This document shows positions 20,995 through 32,332 of a DNA stretch of 64,000 bases, piece after piece (position 1 is the first letter of the stretch; each line of letters opens with the position of its first letter). A program made the position numbers and the translations under genes. The notes under the pieces were generated by a model, which saw only the letters and a program-made list of their open reading frames with translations, was not told the DNA's origin and did no database searches. The DNA comes from Isoperla grammatica (taxonomy: Eukaryota > Arthropoda > Insecta > Plecoptera > Perlodidae): the NCBI GenBank assembly GCA_945910005.1, contig OX246745.1:43604251-43668250 (forward strand). Reading direction: 5' to 3'.

Positions 20995-21525
20995 ATTGAT
21001 TGATTAAGGTCTTTTTATTTATGGTGGGATTAAGGCCAGTGAGGCCTTATCTTCCATCAAACCATGCTATAGTTATAAAAATACAAGAAACAAAATTCAT
21101 AATGAAGAATACAAAAGGTAAATACAAAATACAAAATACTAAATTCATAACACAAAATACACAATACAAAATACAAAATACAAGATGTAAGATACACAAT
21201 ACATGTCCAATTGTTATGATTTCAAATAAAATAATTTTAAAAACAAAAAATTAAATTTCACGAAAATTTCACGAAATAGGGAATTACAAGAAACAAAATT
21301 CATAATGAAGAATACAAAAGGTAAATACAAAATACAAAATACAAAATTCATAACACAAAATACACAATACAAAATACAAAATACAAAATGTAAGATACAC
21401 AATACATGTCCAATTGTTATGATTTCAAATAAAATAATTTTAAAAACAAAAAACAAAAAATTAAATTTCACGAAAATTTCACGAAATAGAGAATTTGTTT
21501 ATTATGAGTAGAGCAGCAAAGTGTA
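20519..21525. other. TTAA-element interior, with GA microsatellite and 202-bp duplication
   Basis: A (GA)n run spans about 20959-20990, followed by (TTGA)n. A roughly 202-bp tandem duplication rich in AATACAAAAT covers about 21083-21486. TGATTAAGGTCTTTTTATTT near 21000 resembles the antisense 3' end of a retroelement. No gene is supported. Confidence 0.55.
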
Positions 21526-22622
21526 TCTCGTAGGCTATTCGTGGAAGAGTATAGCGGTAAACGGGATTATGCAAAGGCATGTATAACAATGATTTTGGAC
21601 CAGGGTTACATCGGCGGAATTGCTGCAGACGGCGTCAGTGGCGCCACGACGCCACCTGACGCCGTCACACGACGCCACCGAACGTTTTGGCTTATAACTT
21701 TTACACCGTTTGTCCTACAGAAAAAAGAAAAATGATTTTTCATTCAGTTTTTAAATACAAATCGATTGGTACCAAAAACGTTATGATTAGATGAGCGTAG
21801 CGAAGCAGAGTGAATCTCACATTTCAACTCGATTGGCGCTTTGTCTTTGATTGTGCACAAAAGTTTGTTCGTCACGCACAGGTAAACTCTTGTGACTACA
21901 AGTATAGATGCTGTTAACATAAACAAGAAAATCCGTCAAGATTCCAACCTACAAAAAATAAATTAGTGAAAATATCGAGTTTTAATTTTTTTGTTCTTCG
22001 CGCACAGGTTAAACTTCTAAACGGATTTGGCTGAAATTTTAAGTCAACACTCTGGACTATTAAAGTAGATGCTGTGAACATAACCAAGAAAATCCGTCAA
22101 GATGCCAACTTACAAAAAATTTATTAGTGAAAAATATCGAGTTTTAATTTGTTTTATTAAAGTTTATGGACGGATTTAAATATTTTTTTTATATTTATGT
22201 CCAAAATAAGAATATTGACACGTGATAAAAGTTTGAAAGTAGTAGCTTGAACCGCCATTTTGTAAAAAAATATTTTGTTTTTTTGTATGCAAAAGTTTGT
22301 TCGTCGAGCACAAGTCAAACGGCTTGACGTATTTAGTTGAAATTTTCAGTGAACACTCACGCTCACTACACAAGATGCTGTTAGCATATCCAGCAAAATC
22401 CGTCAAGATGGCAACCTACAAAAAAATAACTACTAAAACAAATAAAATATTTTTTTTTTTTTTAAATTAAAACTTGCCGTGTTATTTTAATTATTTTTTT
22501 AAATGAATTGCAGAATAATAGTGTCAACATATGACAGGAGTTTTTAAATTGTTTTGTTAACGGACATCTTGTAACCAAATATTTGTTTATTTACGGCAAT
22601 ATATTTTGCTATTGTCTTTTTT

Positions 22623-22874
22623 TTGCTTATATCTGTACTCCCGTTTGGGTCCTGGGTAGAATTAGGCCCAGGTAATATATCTGTCGATTATAAGAGGCGA
22701 GAAAATATGGGCCCTCCTTTCTCTGTCCTCCAAGGAGCATTAAAAGCACGCATTCCTGTCCACCACGATAAGTTAACAGTTGCTGACAAGAGCATATGCT
22801 TCGGTAGGGCCACCGTAGCCGGACAGGTCGAAGCCAAACGAAACGAAATTATAACAGGTAAATGCCTTGTTTGA
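22623..22874 (+). CDS. Unrecognised exon-like frame, left palindrome arm
   Basis: An 83-codon frame whose body reads VLQGALKARIPVHHDKLTVA, then DKSICFGRATVAGQVEAKRN and EIITGKCLV. Its codons look protein-like rather than repeat-derived. ATAACAG|GTAAATG near 22855 resembles a splice donor, and CTGGGTAG or GCCCAG near 22655-22672 could be acceptors, so the true coding unit may be an exon from about 22673 to 22856. The family is unknown to me. Confidence 0.35.
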   Translation: MLISVLPFGSWVELGPGNISVDYKRRENMGPPFSVLQGALKARIPVHHDKLTVADKSICFGRATVAGQVEAKRNEIITGKCLV

Positions 22875-23482
22875 TAAATAAAAAAAAAATCGGTTAACGC
22901 AGAGCGTTTTCCTAGTCATTAAATATTTAGACTGGTTATATCATTACAACCTTACAAAAACGTTTTTTTTAAAGTAATGAGTGCTATCAGCAGTCACTCT
23001 CTTGGGGAGGTGTCCCCCTAGCCAGTAAAAATATATTCGTTATGTCCTTGTTACTTGAATCCTACACGACGTGGTGACCGGTTCGCCCAACAGTTTAAAC
23101 TGCACATAGGCCTACATTAAAAAATTAATAGTAGTTTATTTTTAAATCACATCCTTATACCGTTGTCTACGCATTTTCATTACTCCGGTATACGGTACGG
23201 TATAAGGATGTGATTGAAAAATAAACTACTATTAATTTTTTAAGGTATGCGCAGTTTAAACTCTTGGGCGAACCGGTCACCACGTCGTGTAGGATTCAAG
23301 TAACAAGGACATAACGAATATATTTTTACTGGCTAGGGGGACACCTCCCCAAGAGAGTGACTGCTGATAGCACTCATTACTTAAAAAAAACGTTTTTGTA
23401 AGGTTGTATTGTAATGATATAACCAGTCTAAATATTTAATGACTAGGAAAACGCTCTGCGTTAACCGATTTTTTTTTATTTA

Positions 23483-23692
23483 TCAAACAAGGCATTTACC
23501 TGTTATAATTTCGTTTCGTTTGGCTTCGACCTGTCCGGCTACGGTGGCCCTACCGAAGCATATGCTCTTGTCAGCAACTGTTAACTTATCGTGGTGGACA
23601 GGAATGCGTGCTTTTAATGCTCCTTGAAGGACAGAGAAAGGAGGGCGCTCATTTTCTCGCCTCTTAATCGACAGATATATTACCTGGGCCAA
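23483..23692 (-). CDS. Unrecognised exon-like frame, right palindrome arm (mirror copy)
   Basis: The inverted copy of the frame at 22623-22874. The 51 residues from PPFSVLQGALKARI to the end are identical in the two arms; upstream it reads MAQVIYLSIKRRENER, diverging by a deletion and substitutions. Same candidate splice donor on the minus strand. Confidence 0.35.
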   Translation of the reverse strand: MAQVIYLSIKRRENERPPFSVLQGALKARIPVHHDKLTVADKSICFGRATVAGQVEAKRNEIITGKCLV

Positions 23693-25024
23693 ATTCTACC
23701 CAGGACCCAAACGGGAGTACAGATATTAGCAAAAAAGTTGACAATAGCAAAATATATCGCCGTAAAGAAACAAATATTTGGTTACAAGATGTCCGTTAAC
23801 AAAACAATTTAAAAACTCCTGTCATATGTTGACACTATTATTCTGCAATTCATTTAAAAAAATAATTAAAATCCGACGGCAAAATTAAATTTAAAAAATA
23901 AATAAAATATTTCATTTGTTTTAGTAGTTATTTTTTTGTAGGTTGCCATCTTGACGGATTTTGCTGGATATGCTAACAGCATCTTGTGTAGTGAGCGTGA
24001 GTGTTCACTGAAAATTTCATCCAAATACGTCAAGCCGTTTGACTTGTGCTCGACGAGCAAACGTTTGCATACAAAAAAACAAAATATTTTTTACAAAATG
24101 GCGGTTCAAGTTACTACTTTCAAACTTTTATCACGTGTCAATATTCTTATTTTGGACATAAATATAAAAAAAAATATTTCAATCCGTCCATAAAGTTTAA
24201 TAAAACAAATTAAAACTCGATATTTTTCTCTAATACATTTTTTGTAGGTTGGCATCTTGACGGATTTTCTTGGTTATGTTAACAGCATCTACTTTAATAG
24301 TCCAAAGTGTTGACTTAAAATTTCAGCCAAATCCGTTAAGAAGTTTAACCTGTGCGCGAAGAACCAAACAATTAAAACTCGATATTTTTCACTAATTATT
24401 TTTTTGTAGGTTGGAATCTTGACGGATTTTCTTGTTTATGTTAACAGCATCTATACTTGTAGTCACAAGAGTTTATCTAAAATTTCAGCCAAATCCGTCA
24501 AGCCGTGTGCCCTGTGCGGGACGAACAAACGTTTGTACACAATCAAAGACAAAGCGCCAATCGAGTTGAAGTGTGAGATTCACTCTGCTTCGCTACGCTC
24601 ATCTAATCATAACGTTTTTGGTACCAATCGATTTGTATTTAAAAACTGAATGAAAAATCATTTTTTTTTTTTCTGTAGGACAAACGGTGTAAAAGTTATA
24701 AGCCAAAACGTTCGGTGGCGTCGTGTGGCGGCGTCAGATGGCGTCGCGGCGCCACTGACGCTGTCTGCAGCAATTCTGCCGATGTAACCCTGGCCCAAAA
24801 TCATTGTTATACATGCCTTTGCATAATCCCGTTTACCGCTATACTCTTCCACGAATAGCCTACGAGAGCCAAAAAAGTACATCTTGCGCTCCTACTATAT
24901 ATTTTATATATTATTTTAAACTCATTCATTCATTGCATTCATACATCAATTTTAAAAATTAAGAAATAACAAAAGAAAGAAAGAAAGAAAGAAACAATGG
25001 GATTCAGTTTCCAAACACATTAAC

Positions 25025-28000
25025 TTATAATTTAGCGTTTGTACGAATTGAACCATCACGGCTGCTGCCATCGTCCTCATTATTTATTTGATTTAGATAG
25101 TACGACGTAGTGGCACTCTTAAATAGGGATGTCATAGGGTAGGAAAATTCGGATCCGGTTCCAGACCTTCCAAGAACCGGGTTACCCGAATCCTGACCGC
25201 CTAAATTATGTCATCTTGGTTACCCCCCCCCCCCCCCCGAAACCACGCGGTTGAAGGTCGTTCTCTGTCCGTGTCAGTTGCCGGCCGCTGTGTGGGTTGG
25301 GCTCTGTGCGGCCGCTGCGCGCGGGAAGGGAGAGGGGGGCGGGGGAGGGGAGTGTATATGGTCTCACAGAACTCGCCCGCAGTAATGACAGCGCGTACTA
25401 ATCAGCGACCAGCTGGCCACGCCCACAAGCAGGAATTCACTGTAGCTTCAAGGAAAGTAGCCGCAAAAATATCGTCGCGTATTTTTTTTTTTTTTTTTTT
25501 TATACAAATAATACTACCCGATAAGGATCCGGATCCTAAAAATGGATTCGGGTAATTTCTGGATCCGGGTAACCCGGGTACCCTATGACATCCCTACTCT
25601 TAAAGGCGAAGAAGTGGTTTTGGTACACGTCTCTAATGTCGGTCGGGAGAGCATTCCAAGTTCGAATAGCGTGAATAGTAAAAGATTGGCCAAGAAGACT
25701 TGTTCTGTGGACAGGAAATGTAAGTTGTGTACCAGATCGAGACCTTGTATTAAAATTATGATTTGAGTGAAGAAACTGAAAGTTAGAAGCGAGATAGGAG
25801 GGTGAAGATGTTGAAAGTAGTCGGTGAACAAGACAGACAGAGTGAAGATTGCGACGGTCCTTTAAGCGAGACCAACCGAGTTTTTTATAACCTGGAGTTA
25901 TGTGATCAGATTTTCTTATTCCCAAAATAAATCTGACACACGAATTTTGAGCCCTTTGGAGGCGAATAGAGAGGTCTTCACTTAAGTCATTATATACAAC
26001 GTCGCAGTAGTCGAAGTGAGGTATGATGAGGGATTGTACTAGCATTGTCTTAAGTTTAGTCGGGAGGAAGTTTTTAAGTCTGTTTAAAGAATGTAACGCA
26101 GCATACGTCTTTTGACACACGTGTTTTACGTGTTCTGTCCAGGTCAGGTCTTGCGTCATTAAGAGTCCTAAGTTTCTAACGTGGTGTTGAAAAGGTATTA
26201 TGTTGCCATTTAAAGATACACTGTCGACATCTGGTAGGTCTAGTTTTGCTAACAGTTTGTGGCAACCTAAAATAATTGTTTGTGATTTATCGGGGTTTAT
26301 GTGCAAGCAATTTTTATTTGCCCACATGGCTAATGATTGCAAGTCTTTATTTATCATTTTAATTGCTTGGTTAATTAGTAGAGGGGAGACATGTAGGTAA
26401 ATTTGGAGGTCGTCGGCATATAAGTGATGGTGGCAGTAAGTGAGTGATTTTGAGATGTCATTAATGTAGAGTGAGAATAATAACGGTCCTAACACGCTTC
26501 CTTGTGGCACACCAGTCGTCACTGGAAGCCATGTTGATTGATTGCCGCCTGAAATTACGCTTTGTTGTCTACCGCGGGGATACGAATTCATCCACAGAAG
26601 AGTGGAGGGAGAGAAATTGATGGATTTAAGTTTGCTCATGAGTATGTCCATGTCAACGGAGTCGAAAGCTTTGCTAAAGTCAAGTAGCGTTAGTACAGTA
26701 AGTTGTCTGTGGTCCATTTGATTACGAATGTCGTCAGTTACTTTAATGAGAGCTGTGCAGGTGCTGTGATTCGATCTGAACCCGGATTGAAACTCGTCTA
26801 AAATATTATTTGCCCTCAGAAAATCTGAGATTTGAGTATGTACGATAAATTCTAAAGCTTTAGAGAGAGCGGGCAAAATGCTAATTGGTCGGTAATCATT
26901 GGGTGTGGAGGCGTTTGTTTTTTTGGGTAGTGGACGGACTAAGGATTGCTTCCAAATGTTAGGGTAGGAGTTATGTGTTAAAGAGAAGTTAAAAAGATAT
27001 GTTATTGGTTCAATTAAGATGGGAGATAGATTAATCATAAGCTGGACGAGTTTTATTGGGATAAGGTCAACTCCTTGTGCATTTGATTTTATTCTTTTTA
27101 TGGCATGCAAGGCTAGTTTTGGGGTGACATGTTTAAAGTGGAATTGATCATGGGGGGACTGGGTGGAATTGTTTAGAATATCGTTAATATGTGCATTCTT
27201 TAAAGTAGGGTCAATATTATTAGGTAAAGTAGTAAAGTGGGTATTGATAGTTTGGAGAGGTACTTCCAGGGGAGCTTCCTCGTCCTTATTTTTACCAATT
27301 CCCATATGTGAGAGACTTTGCCACATTTTTTTAATAGGAGTTTTAGGGTCAATTAAGCTATATGCGAGTCTCTTCTTTTCGGTCCTAATTGTTTGGTTAG
27401 TCTTGTTTCGTAAGAGTCTGTACCGGTATGTTTTTTTGTTGTCGTTAGTAGGGTTGGTCCTGTGTCTATGGTAAGCTGCGTCTCGTCTAGCCATTAGGTC
27501 TCGTATTTCGGCGGTGAGCCAGGGTGAGGGAGGTTTACTTACTCTAACTACTTTAAGTGGAGCGTGCTTGTCGTAGAGCGCTAACAACAAAGAGTTGAAT
27601 GCGGATACCTTATCGTCGATAGTAGGTGCAGTTACAATATTATTCCATGGCAAATTTATAGAGTCTAATTTAAATTGTTCAGTATTAATGTGTTTCAAAG
27701 CACGCCGAGAAATTAATTTCGGTTTATGCTTTGGCGCACGTATTGAATATTGTAGATACAATAAATCGTGTGCCGAGATACCTGGAACCGATAACTGGCC
27801 GTGATTGAGTACTTTGTCTCGGTTAGATGTCATCCTAAGGTCGATCCAGGTATGTGACGTAGAAGTATGATGCGTAGGTTCTAGGGGAAGTACATGCAGT
27901 TAAGTTGCAGGATTCGAAAATGGTTTTTAATTGTTTTGTATCGGTGTGGCTGACTGATTGTAGATTGGTGTTGAAATCACCCATTACAATAATATGTTCG

Positions 28001-28562
28001 TAGTGTGGAATAAAATTTAATAAAGCCGCTTCGAATTCAGGGAGGAAGCCAATTTTGGGGGGACGATACACGAATGAAATAAATACTGGTTTATTTGTTA
28101 ATTTGATTTCGAAAATAATGTATTCAGGTTTAGCGCTGTATGCACTTGGAGACTGGCTCAACACTTTACATTTAACATCGTCGCGGATGTAGGCACAGAC
28201 ACCACCGCCACGACGTTTGGTGCGATCGTTCCTTATGAGTCGATATCCCTCTAATTTTACTAAGCTAGAATTGAGGGATGGTTTAAGCCATGACTCGCTT
28301 ATAAGAATAACATCCACTTAATTTTCGTCGTGACAATAGCGTTTTGGTGGACGACCTGGAGCGACCTTGGATGTCCCGCCAACCTTTTCGACAGAATACC
28401 TCCAGCTGATGGGTGACTGGTTGGCGACAAGGGGGGTGAGAGGGTTGGAGCATTTACTGTGTCGGGGAATGTCATGAGCGTGTTTGTGAAGCTAGAAGTG
28501 TTGGGAGGGGGTGAAGAGATACTTGGAATGCTCAGTGTAGCCAACTTTGGTTTACGTGCCAT
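25025..28562 (-). pseudogene. ORF2: APE endonuclease and reverse transcriptase (frameshifted, MITE-split)
   Basis: Starts MARKPKLATLSIPS at 28562; RSLQVVHQNA begins the endonuclease. A frameshift near 28317 leads into DVILISESWLKP, then RRGGGVCAYIRDDVKCK and the catalytic VMGDFNTNLQS. A second shift near 27835 leads to SHGQL-like VLNHGQLSVPGISAHDL. RT motifs: IKSNAQGVDLIPIKLV, NDYRPISILPALSKALE, FQSGFRSNHSTCTALIKV, LLDFSKAFDSVD, GVPQGSVLGPLLFSLYIND, HLYADDLQIYL. The C-terminal domain includes RLQRAQNSCVRFILGI and TWNALPTDIRD. After HFFAFK the frame enters the hAT MITE; without it the ORF would end at a TAA at 25025-25027. No RNase H. Confidence 0.88.
25124..25596. mobile_element. hAT-type MITE in the retrotransposon ORF2
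   Basis: Ends TAGGGATGTCATAGGGTA and TACCCTATGACATCCCTA, flanked by perfect 8-bp repeats CTCTTAAA (25116-25123 and 25597-25604). GGATCCGGGTAACC-like subterminal repeats, a C run (about 25226) and a long T run (about 25483). It replaces the last 30 or so residues of the host RT with its own translated end (SRDVIGYPGYPDPE). Confidence 0.92.
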
Positions 28563-28851
28563 TTTTAAAACGTACGTGTGGCGCTAAATAATGATGACGA
28601 TCCCAACAGCAATGACAATCCCTCCAAAACAATGTTTCTACTAATAATGTACTGAATGGTAAATTAATGTGTTTGGTAAACTCACCGACTTCAATCTTGT
28701 CTTCTTTCTTCATGTTTTTTAAGATCACACACATACACACATACACACTAAACAAAGTGACATAATTCCTAAGATAATTATTAAAACTAAAACTGAAAGT
28801 ATGGGTACACATAATTAACACGACGGATTAGTTCGTGTTTCTGTCCGGGGT

Positions 28852-29664
28852 TTAGGTGGTGAACACCGTGCGTAGTCCTTCAATATCCCGCCCACGAGTG
28901 ACGTACGCCCTCGTATTGTCAGGACACAGGACTATGATACGACCGTCCTGGGTCCAGACACTGCGGTTACCGGCAATCTCTTTAGCGGTGTTGTACAGCT
29001 TCGCCCGCACCTGTGTAAGAGACTCGGTGAGCAGTAGACCCTTCTTCGCCAGTCTACGTTTCACCGACCAAACGTGGTCTCTTGCGAGGTAACGGGCGAA
29101 CTTGATTATGATGGGTCTGGGGCGTCCCGACGCCACGGCCTGTGCGGCGGTGCGCCTCGGCGGCCCCAGTCGATGGCAGCGGTCGATGTCCTCCTCGTGA
29201 AGGTTCACGTTGAGGCTCTCATGAGCAAACTGGAGGACAGCGTCGACGACGTTCTCGTTAGGGCGTTCTGGGATGCCGTGCACAAGAAGGCAGTTCCGCC
29301 TGCTGTACTGCTCGGCGGCGTCGATTTGGTCGGCGTGTTCCTCGGACGTCGCTGTGAGGCGGGCGATGTCGGCTCTCACCGCCTCCAGCTCCTGGGCGAC
29401 GCCGGCCTTCACCGCCGCGATCTGGCTGGTCAACAGAGCCTGCATGTCGCGGATGGCCTCGGTGGACGGGGCGGCGTCCTGGGGGTGGACACTGGTGACG
29501 TCGGTCTCCCTGGGCGCCATTTCACTCAGCTGCGTTGTCAGGTTCTTCTCCAGCGCTTCCAGCCTTGTGTTGACAGCTTTCCAGGCTGCAGCAGAACGCC
29601 GCCACCTCCTTTACGGTCTTGGGGAAGTTTTCCGTCTTAGGGTTGGTATTGCTCGAGCTGGCCA
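28852..29664 (-). pseudogene. ORF1: coiled-coil/RRM-like RNA-binding protein of the retrotransposon
   Basis: Starts MASSSNTNPKTENFPKTVKE at 29664; a one-base shift near 29590 moves to AWKAVNTRLEALEKNL, then MAPRETDVTSVHPQD. A coiled coil runs through AVKAGVAQELEAVRADIARL, then QYSRRNCLLVHGIPE, DIDRCHRLG and RPIIIKFARYLARDHVW, the block order of L1-like ORF1 proteins (Transposase_22 type), ending TVFTT. It would bind element RNA in the retrotransposition particle. It stands 290 bp upstream of ORF2 on the same strand. Confidence 0.82.
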
Positions 29665-30170
29665 TCGTGCGAGATACAGAATGATGCGATGACTTAAATG
29701 GAACTTAGAAAATTGCGGTAATAAGCTAAAGTTGATATTTGACTGAAGAAATAATCACGGTGTTGAAAGAGAAGAAGTTTACGGCTCGAATGAAGTTGAT
29801 TTGTAGAATATTGAATTTGAATATACGCCGATAAATGGTGAAACCCTGGAGACACGAAAAACTAGCCGTCAACACTTGTCGCCATGCGCGAGAGAGAGAG
29901 AAAGAGAGTATTGGGAGGGGAAATAGTCAACGCATGCGCAATGAACGCGGTATGCTATGCGGTGTCGAGTAGTCAGTAGAGTACACTCGCACCAAAAGCC
30001 GGCTGACACCACGCTCGTCCAACAGTCGCCGCGGCAGTTAACCAGAAATTTCATTAATTAATAACAATTCACAGGTTTCAACTCACGATGTTTAATGGTT
30101 CATTATCGGTTGGTGTGGTGCAGTAGATCATATGGTAAAAAATAAATCTAGCGGGTGAGAACCCCTTTAA

Positions 30171-30686
30171 ACTAAAACTCACATCATCACTTGCCGACCT
30201 CACCAGCTGGTTCAACCCGAACAAGTTACTTAACCAAGACAAGACACAAGTTATTGTCCTCTCACCACGTGGGAGACAGGCTACTCCAAGCGTCATGTGG
30301 GAGTTCAAAACAAGCGCAGGATTCCTAGGGTTAGTTATCGACCACCAACTGATGGGCAACCCATATTGAGCAACTCGTCTCCAAGCTTGGCCATACGCCT
30401 ACTGTCACATCATTGCGACAGGAGTACCATCCAAACTGTAAAGTTTGCTCAAGCACAGTCACTACTTCAGTACCGGTATGGGGTGATTTTCTGGGGAGCC
30501 GCAACAAGAAGCATAGATGCATTTAAAGCCCACAAAAGAATTATTCGCTACACACTAGGCATAGGTCCACGTGAGTCTTGCAGGCGCGGATTCAAGGAGC
30601 TAAACACCCTGCCTCTTCCTAGCCTGTACATTCAAGCAGTGTGCCAGTGTACGAGAGACAACCAGCACTTCCCCAGAGAAGGTTAA
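30171..30686 (+). pseudogene. CR1-like reverse transcriptase, second part (split gene)
   Basis: Directly right of the TTAA duplication the plus strand reads LADLTSWFNPNKLLNQDKTQ then VIVLSPRG, the post-catalytic RT segment (x-L-x-x-WF-x-x-N-x-L-x-x-N-x-x-KT). A frameshift follows. From about 30477 it reads YGVIFWGAATRSIDAFKAHK, then RIIRYTLGIGPRESCR and LPLPSLYIQAVC, the RT thumb/C-terminal block. This continues 16886-17440 across the 12.5-kb insertion. Confidence 0.78.
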
Positions 30687-31319
30687 GAAGACATGCGGAG
30701 ATAGTTTTAAGTTCTGTAATTGTATTCTTGTATTCTTATTATTGCTTGTCAGATGCTTGTACAAGCCTGTATTTTTATTTTTCATTTCTTTTAACTTGAC
30801 ATGGTCAACACTGCTTGTAAATGTTTTTGTAAAGAGTCAAACGATTGCAAATAAAATAAATGAATGATCTACTCCTCTCAAGTTCCCTTTCAAGTACGAT
30901 GGAGTAATGCCACTCTTCTAAAATAAATGCAGACTGCTATAATTACTGTAAAGAGAGTAATTGCAAGAATACACCACACACTATACCAGCGTGTTTGAGT
31001 GGAGCAGGAAGAGAAAGTATGTAGCTTCCTAATGTAAATGCACAGCCAGAGGAATCAATAAAGATAACATTTTATCTAAAAAATAAGATTCAAAACCAAA
31101 AATAAAACAATCATCCTAACAAATGATGGGTTGATCAAACTGGATTGAAGCTTCCGTACTGAACAGAGCCCCTATTTGGCTTTTCTGTATGTTTCTACTT
31201 TGTTGTTGGTAAAACTGTCTAGTGTTCTTCTTAATGATGCCTCCATTAGTGTTGGCTGAAAGTAAACAATTGCATGGAGTGAAAGCATTTTAGAGTGCAT
31301 GCAAATAAATTCAATTGTT
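30687..31319 (+). other. 3' end of the split retrotransposon, then unassigned sequence
   Basis: The retroelement 3' UTR ends near 30867 in AAATAAAATAAATGAATG, a simple-repeat tail. From there to 31319 is AT-rich with no gene seen. Confidence 0.45.
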
Positions 31320-31665
31320 GTAAGTTCCAAGACTGAAGTATATAATGCACCAACCATACAGGGGCCCTTGTATTGATTAGTTTATAGCGTAATTTATCTT
31401 ACAAGATGCAATTGTTGTAGGTTCCAACGTGCACCTCACCTTAGACCAGGGCTAAATGTCAAGACTGAAGTATATAATGCACCAGGGCCCTTGTATTGAT
31501 TAGTTTATAGCGTAATTTATCTTACAAGATGCAATTGTTGTAGGTTCCAACGTGCACCTCACCTTAGACCAGGGCTGAATGTCAAGACTGAAGTATATAA
31601 TGCACCAGGGCCCTTGTATTGATTAGTTTATAGCGTAATTTATCTTACAAGATGCAATTGTAATT
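31320..31665 (+). repeat. 123-bp tandem repeat, about 2.7 copies
   Basis: GGGCCCTTGTATTGATTAG recurs at 31362, 31485 and 31608, an exact 123-bp period. Units include ATGCAATTGTTGTAGGTTCC and TCAAGACTGAAGTATATAAT and are nearly identical. Confidence 0.92.
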
Positions 31666-32332
31666 TGATTGGAAAAAACCTAACTGTATTGAATACAACT
31701 TACATATTGAATACAAGCAGATATGCAACTATGTGATAATAAGAGATCTGCATTGATAAAGATGACTGTATTATTGATTGATAATAAATGTACAAGCATG
31801 AAGAGATCTTTTACAGATTCCGTGATATTATATCCCAACATTCCTTGGACACATCTGATGAGACACGTTGTTGGGAGTAATCGCATATGATTCCCGAGGC
31901 CCAGTATTTTTATGTAGTATTGAAATAGGTATTCAATTACAAACATGCATTAAAAAAAAATGAACTATTCGATAATATTTGTATTATCATTATCCAGCAC
32001 TGGCACAATATTGTGTGAGTTATCACTAACTTCATTAGCATATCCTGGGTATTTATTTACAGTAGTATATTAGTCCTGTTATAAGGGGTATTACACTATA
32101 GCTGATAGGAGAAACAATTGAAACGGTTGATCACTTTTTACCTATGTATTTATTTCTCACACAGAGGTTCCCCTCCACTCACACAGAGCTCCAGCCACAG
32201 TGCCACCCACACACACACCGGGCTCTCAACTACACTGCCTACTATTGGCGGGCTCTCACCGCCTTCTAAATATTTGATAACAGTCCCGACAGCCCGGGGT
32301 ACCGGTCCAGATTACCTGTGATTGGTGTCTAA
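31666..32332. other. No gene recognised
   Basis: AT-rich to 32150, then a short CA-rich segment (32158-32290). No supported frame. Confidence 0.35.

Larger units (their letters stand above)
21526..24867. repeat. 3.3-kb near-perfect palindrome (foldback)
   Basis: Left arm 21526-23163 and right arm 23197-24867 are inverted copies separated by 33 bp (23164-23196). Matching landmarks include TCTCGTAGGCTATTCGTGGA at the outer end and its complement at 24848-24867, AATCACATCCTTATACCGT at the inner end, and identical reading frames in the two arms. The arms differ by scattered substitutions and small indels. Several partial repeats inside each arm share GTCAAGATGCCAACCTACAA, also found at 63554-63573. 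It may be a foldback transposon or an inverted duplication of one element. Confidence 0.9.
24868..30035 (-). mobile_element. CR1/Jockey-type non-LTR retrotransposon, near full length
   Basis: The minus strand carries an ORF1 with coiled coil and RRM-like region, an APE endonuclease and RT without RNase H, then a 3' UTR. An hAT MITE (25124-25596) splits its last codons. The 5' region (29690-30035) is GC-rich with a (GA)n stretch. No target duplication could be fixed, so the ends are approximate. It lies within the TTAA element. Confidence 0.8.
17652..30166. mobile_element. Composite DNA transposon with TTAA target duplications (Kolobok/piggyBac type), 12.5 kb
   Basis: The left end reads AGGGGTTCTCACCCGCTA and the right end is its exact complement TAGCGGGTGAGAACCCCT. 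TTAA lies on both sides (17648-17651 and 30167-30170). TTAA duplications are known for piggyBac and Kolobok; the AGGGG terminus is closer to Kolobok as I recall it. The element interrupts an RT pseudogene that continues on both sides. Much of its length is later insertion: a hAT element (18638-20510), a palindrome (21526-24867), and a retrotransposon (about 24870-30030). No transposase of the TTAA element was recognised. Confidence 0.7.

Noticed and set aside
29074..29640. 188-codon and 139-codon plus-strand frames
   Set aside because: They lie opposite the GC-rich ORF1 coding strand of the minus-strand retrotransposon and are shadows.
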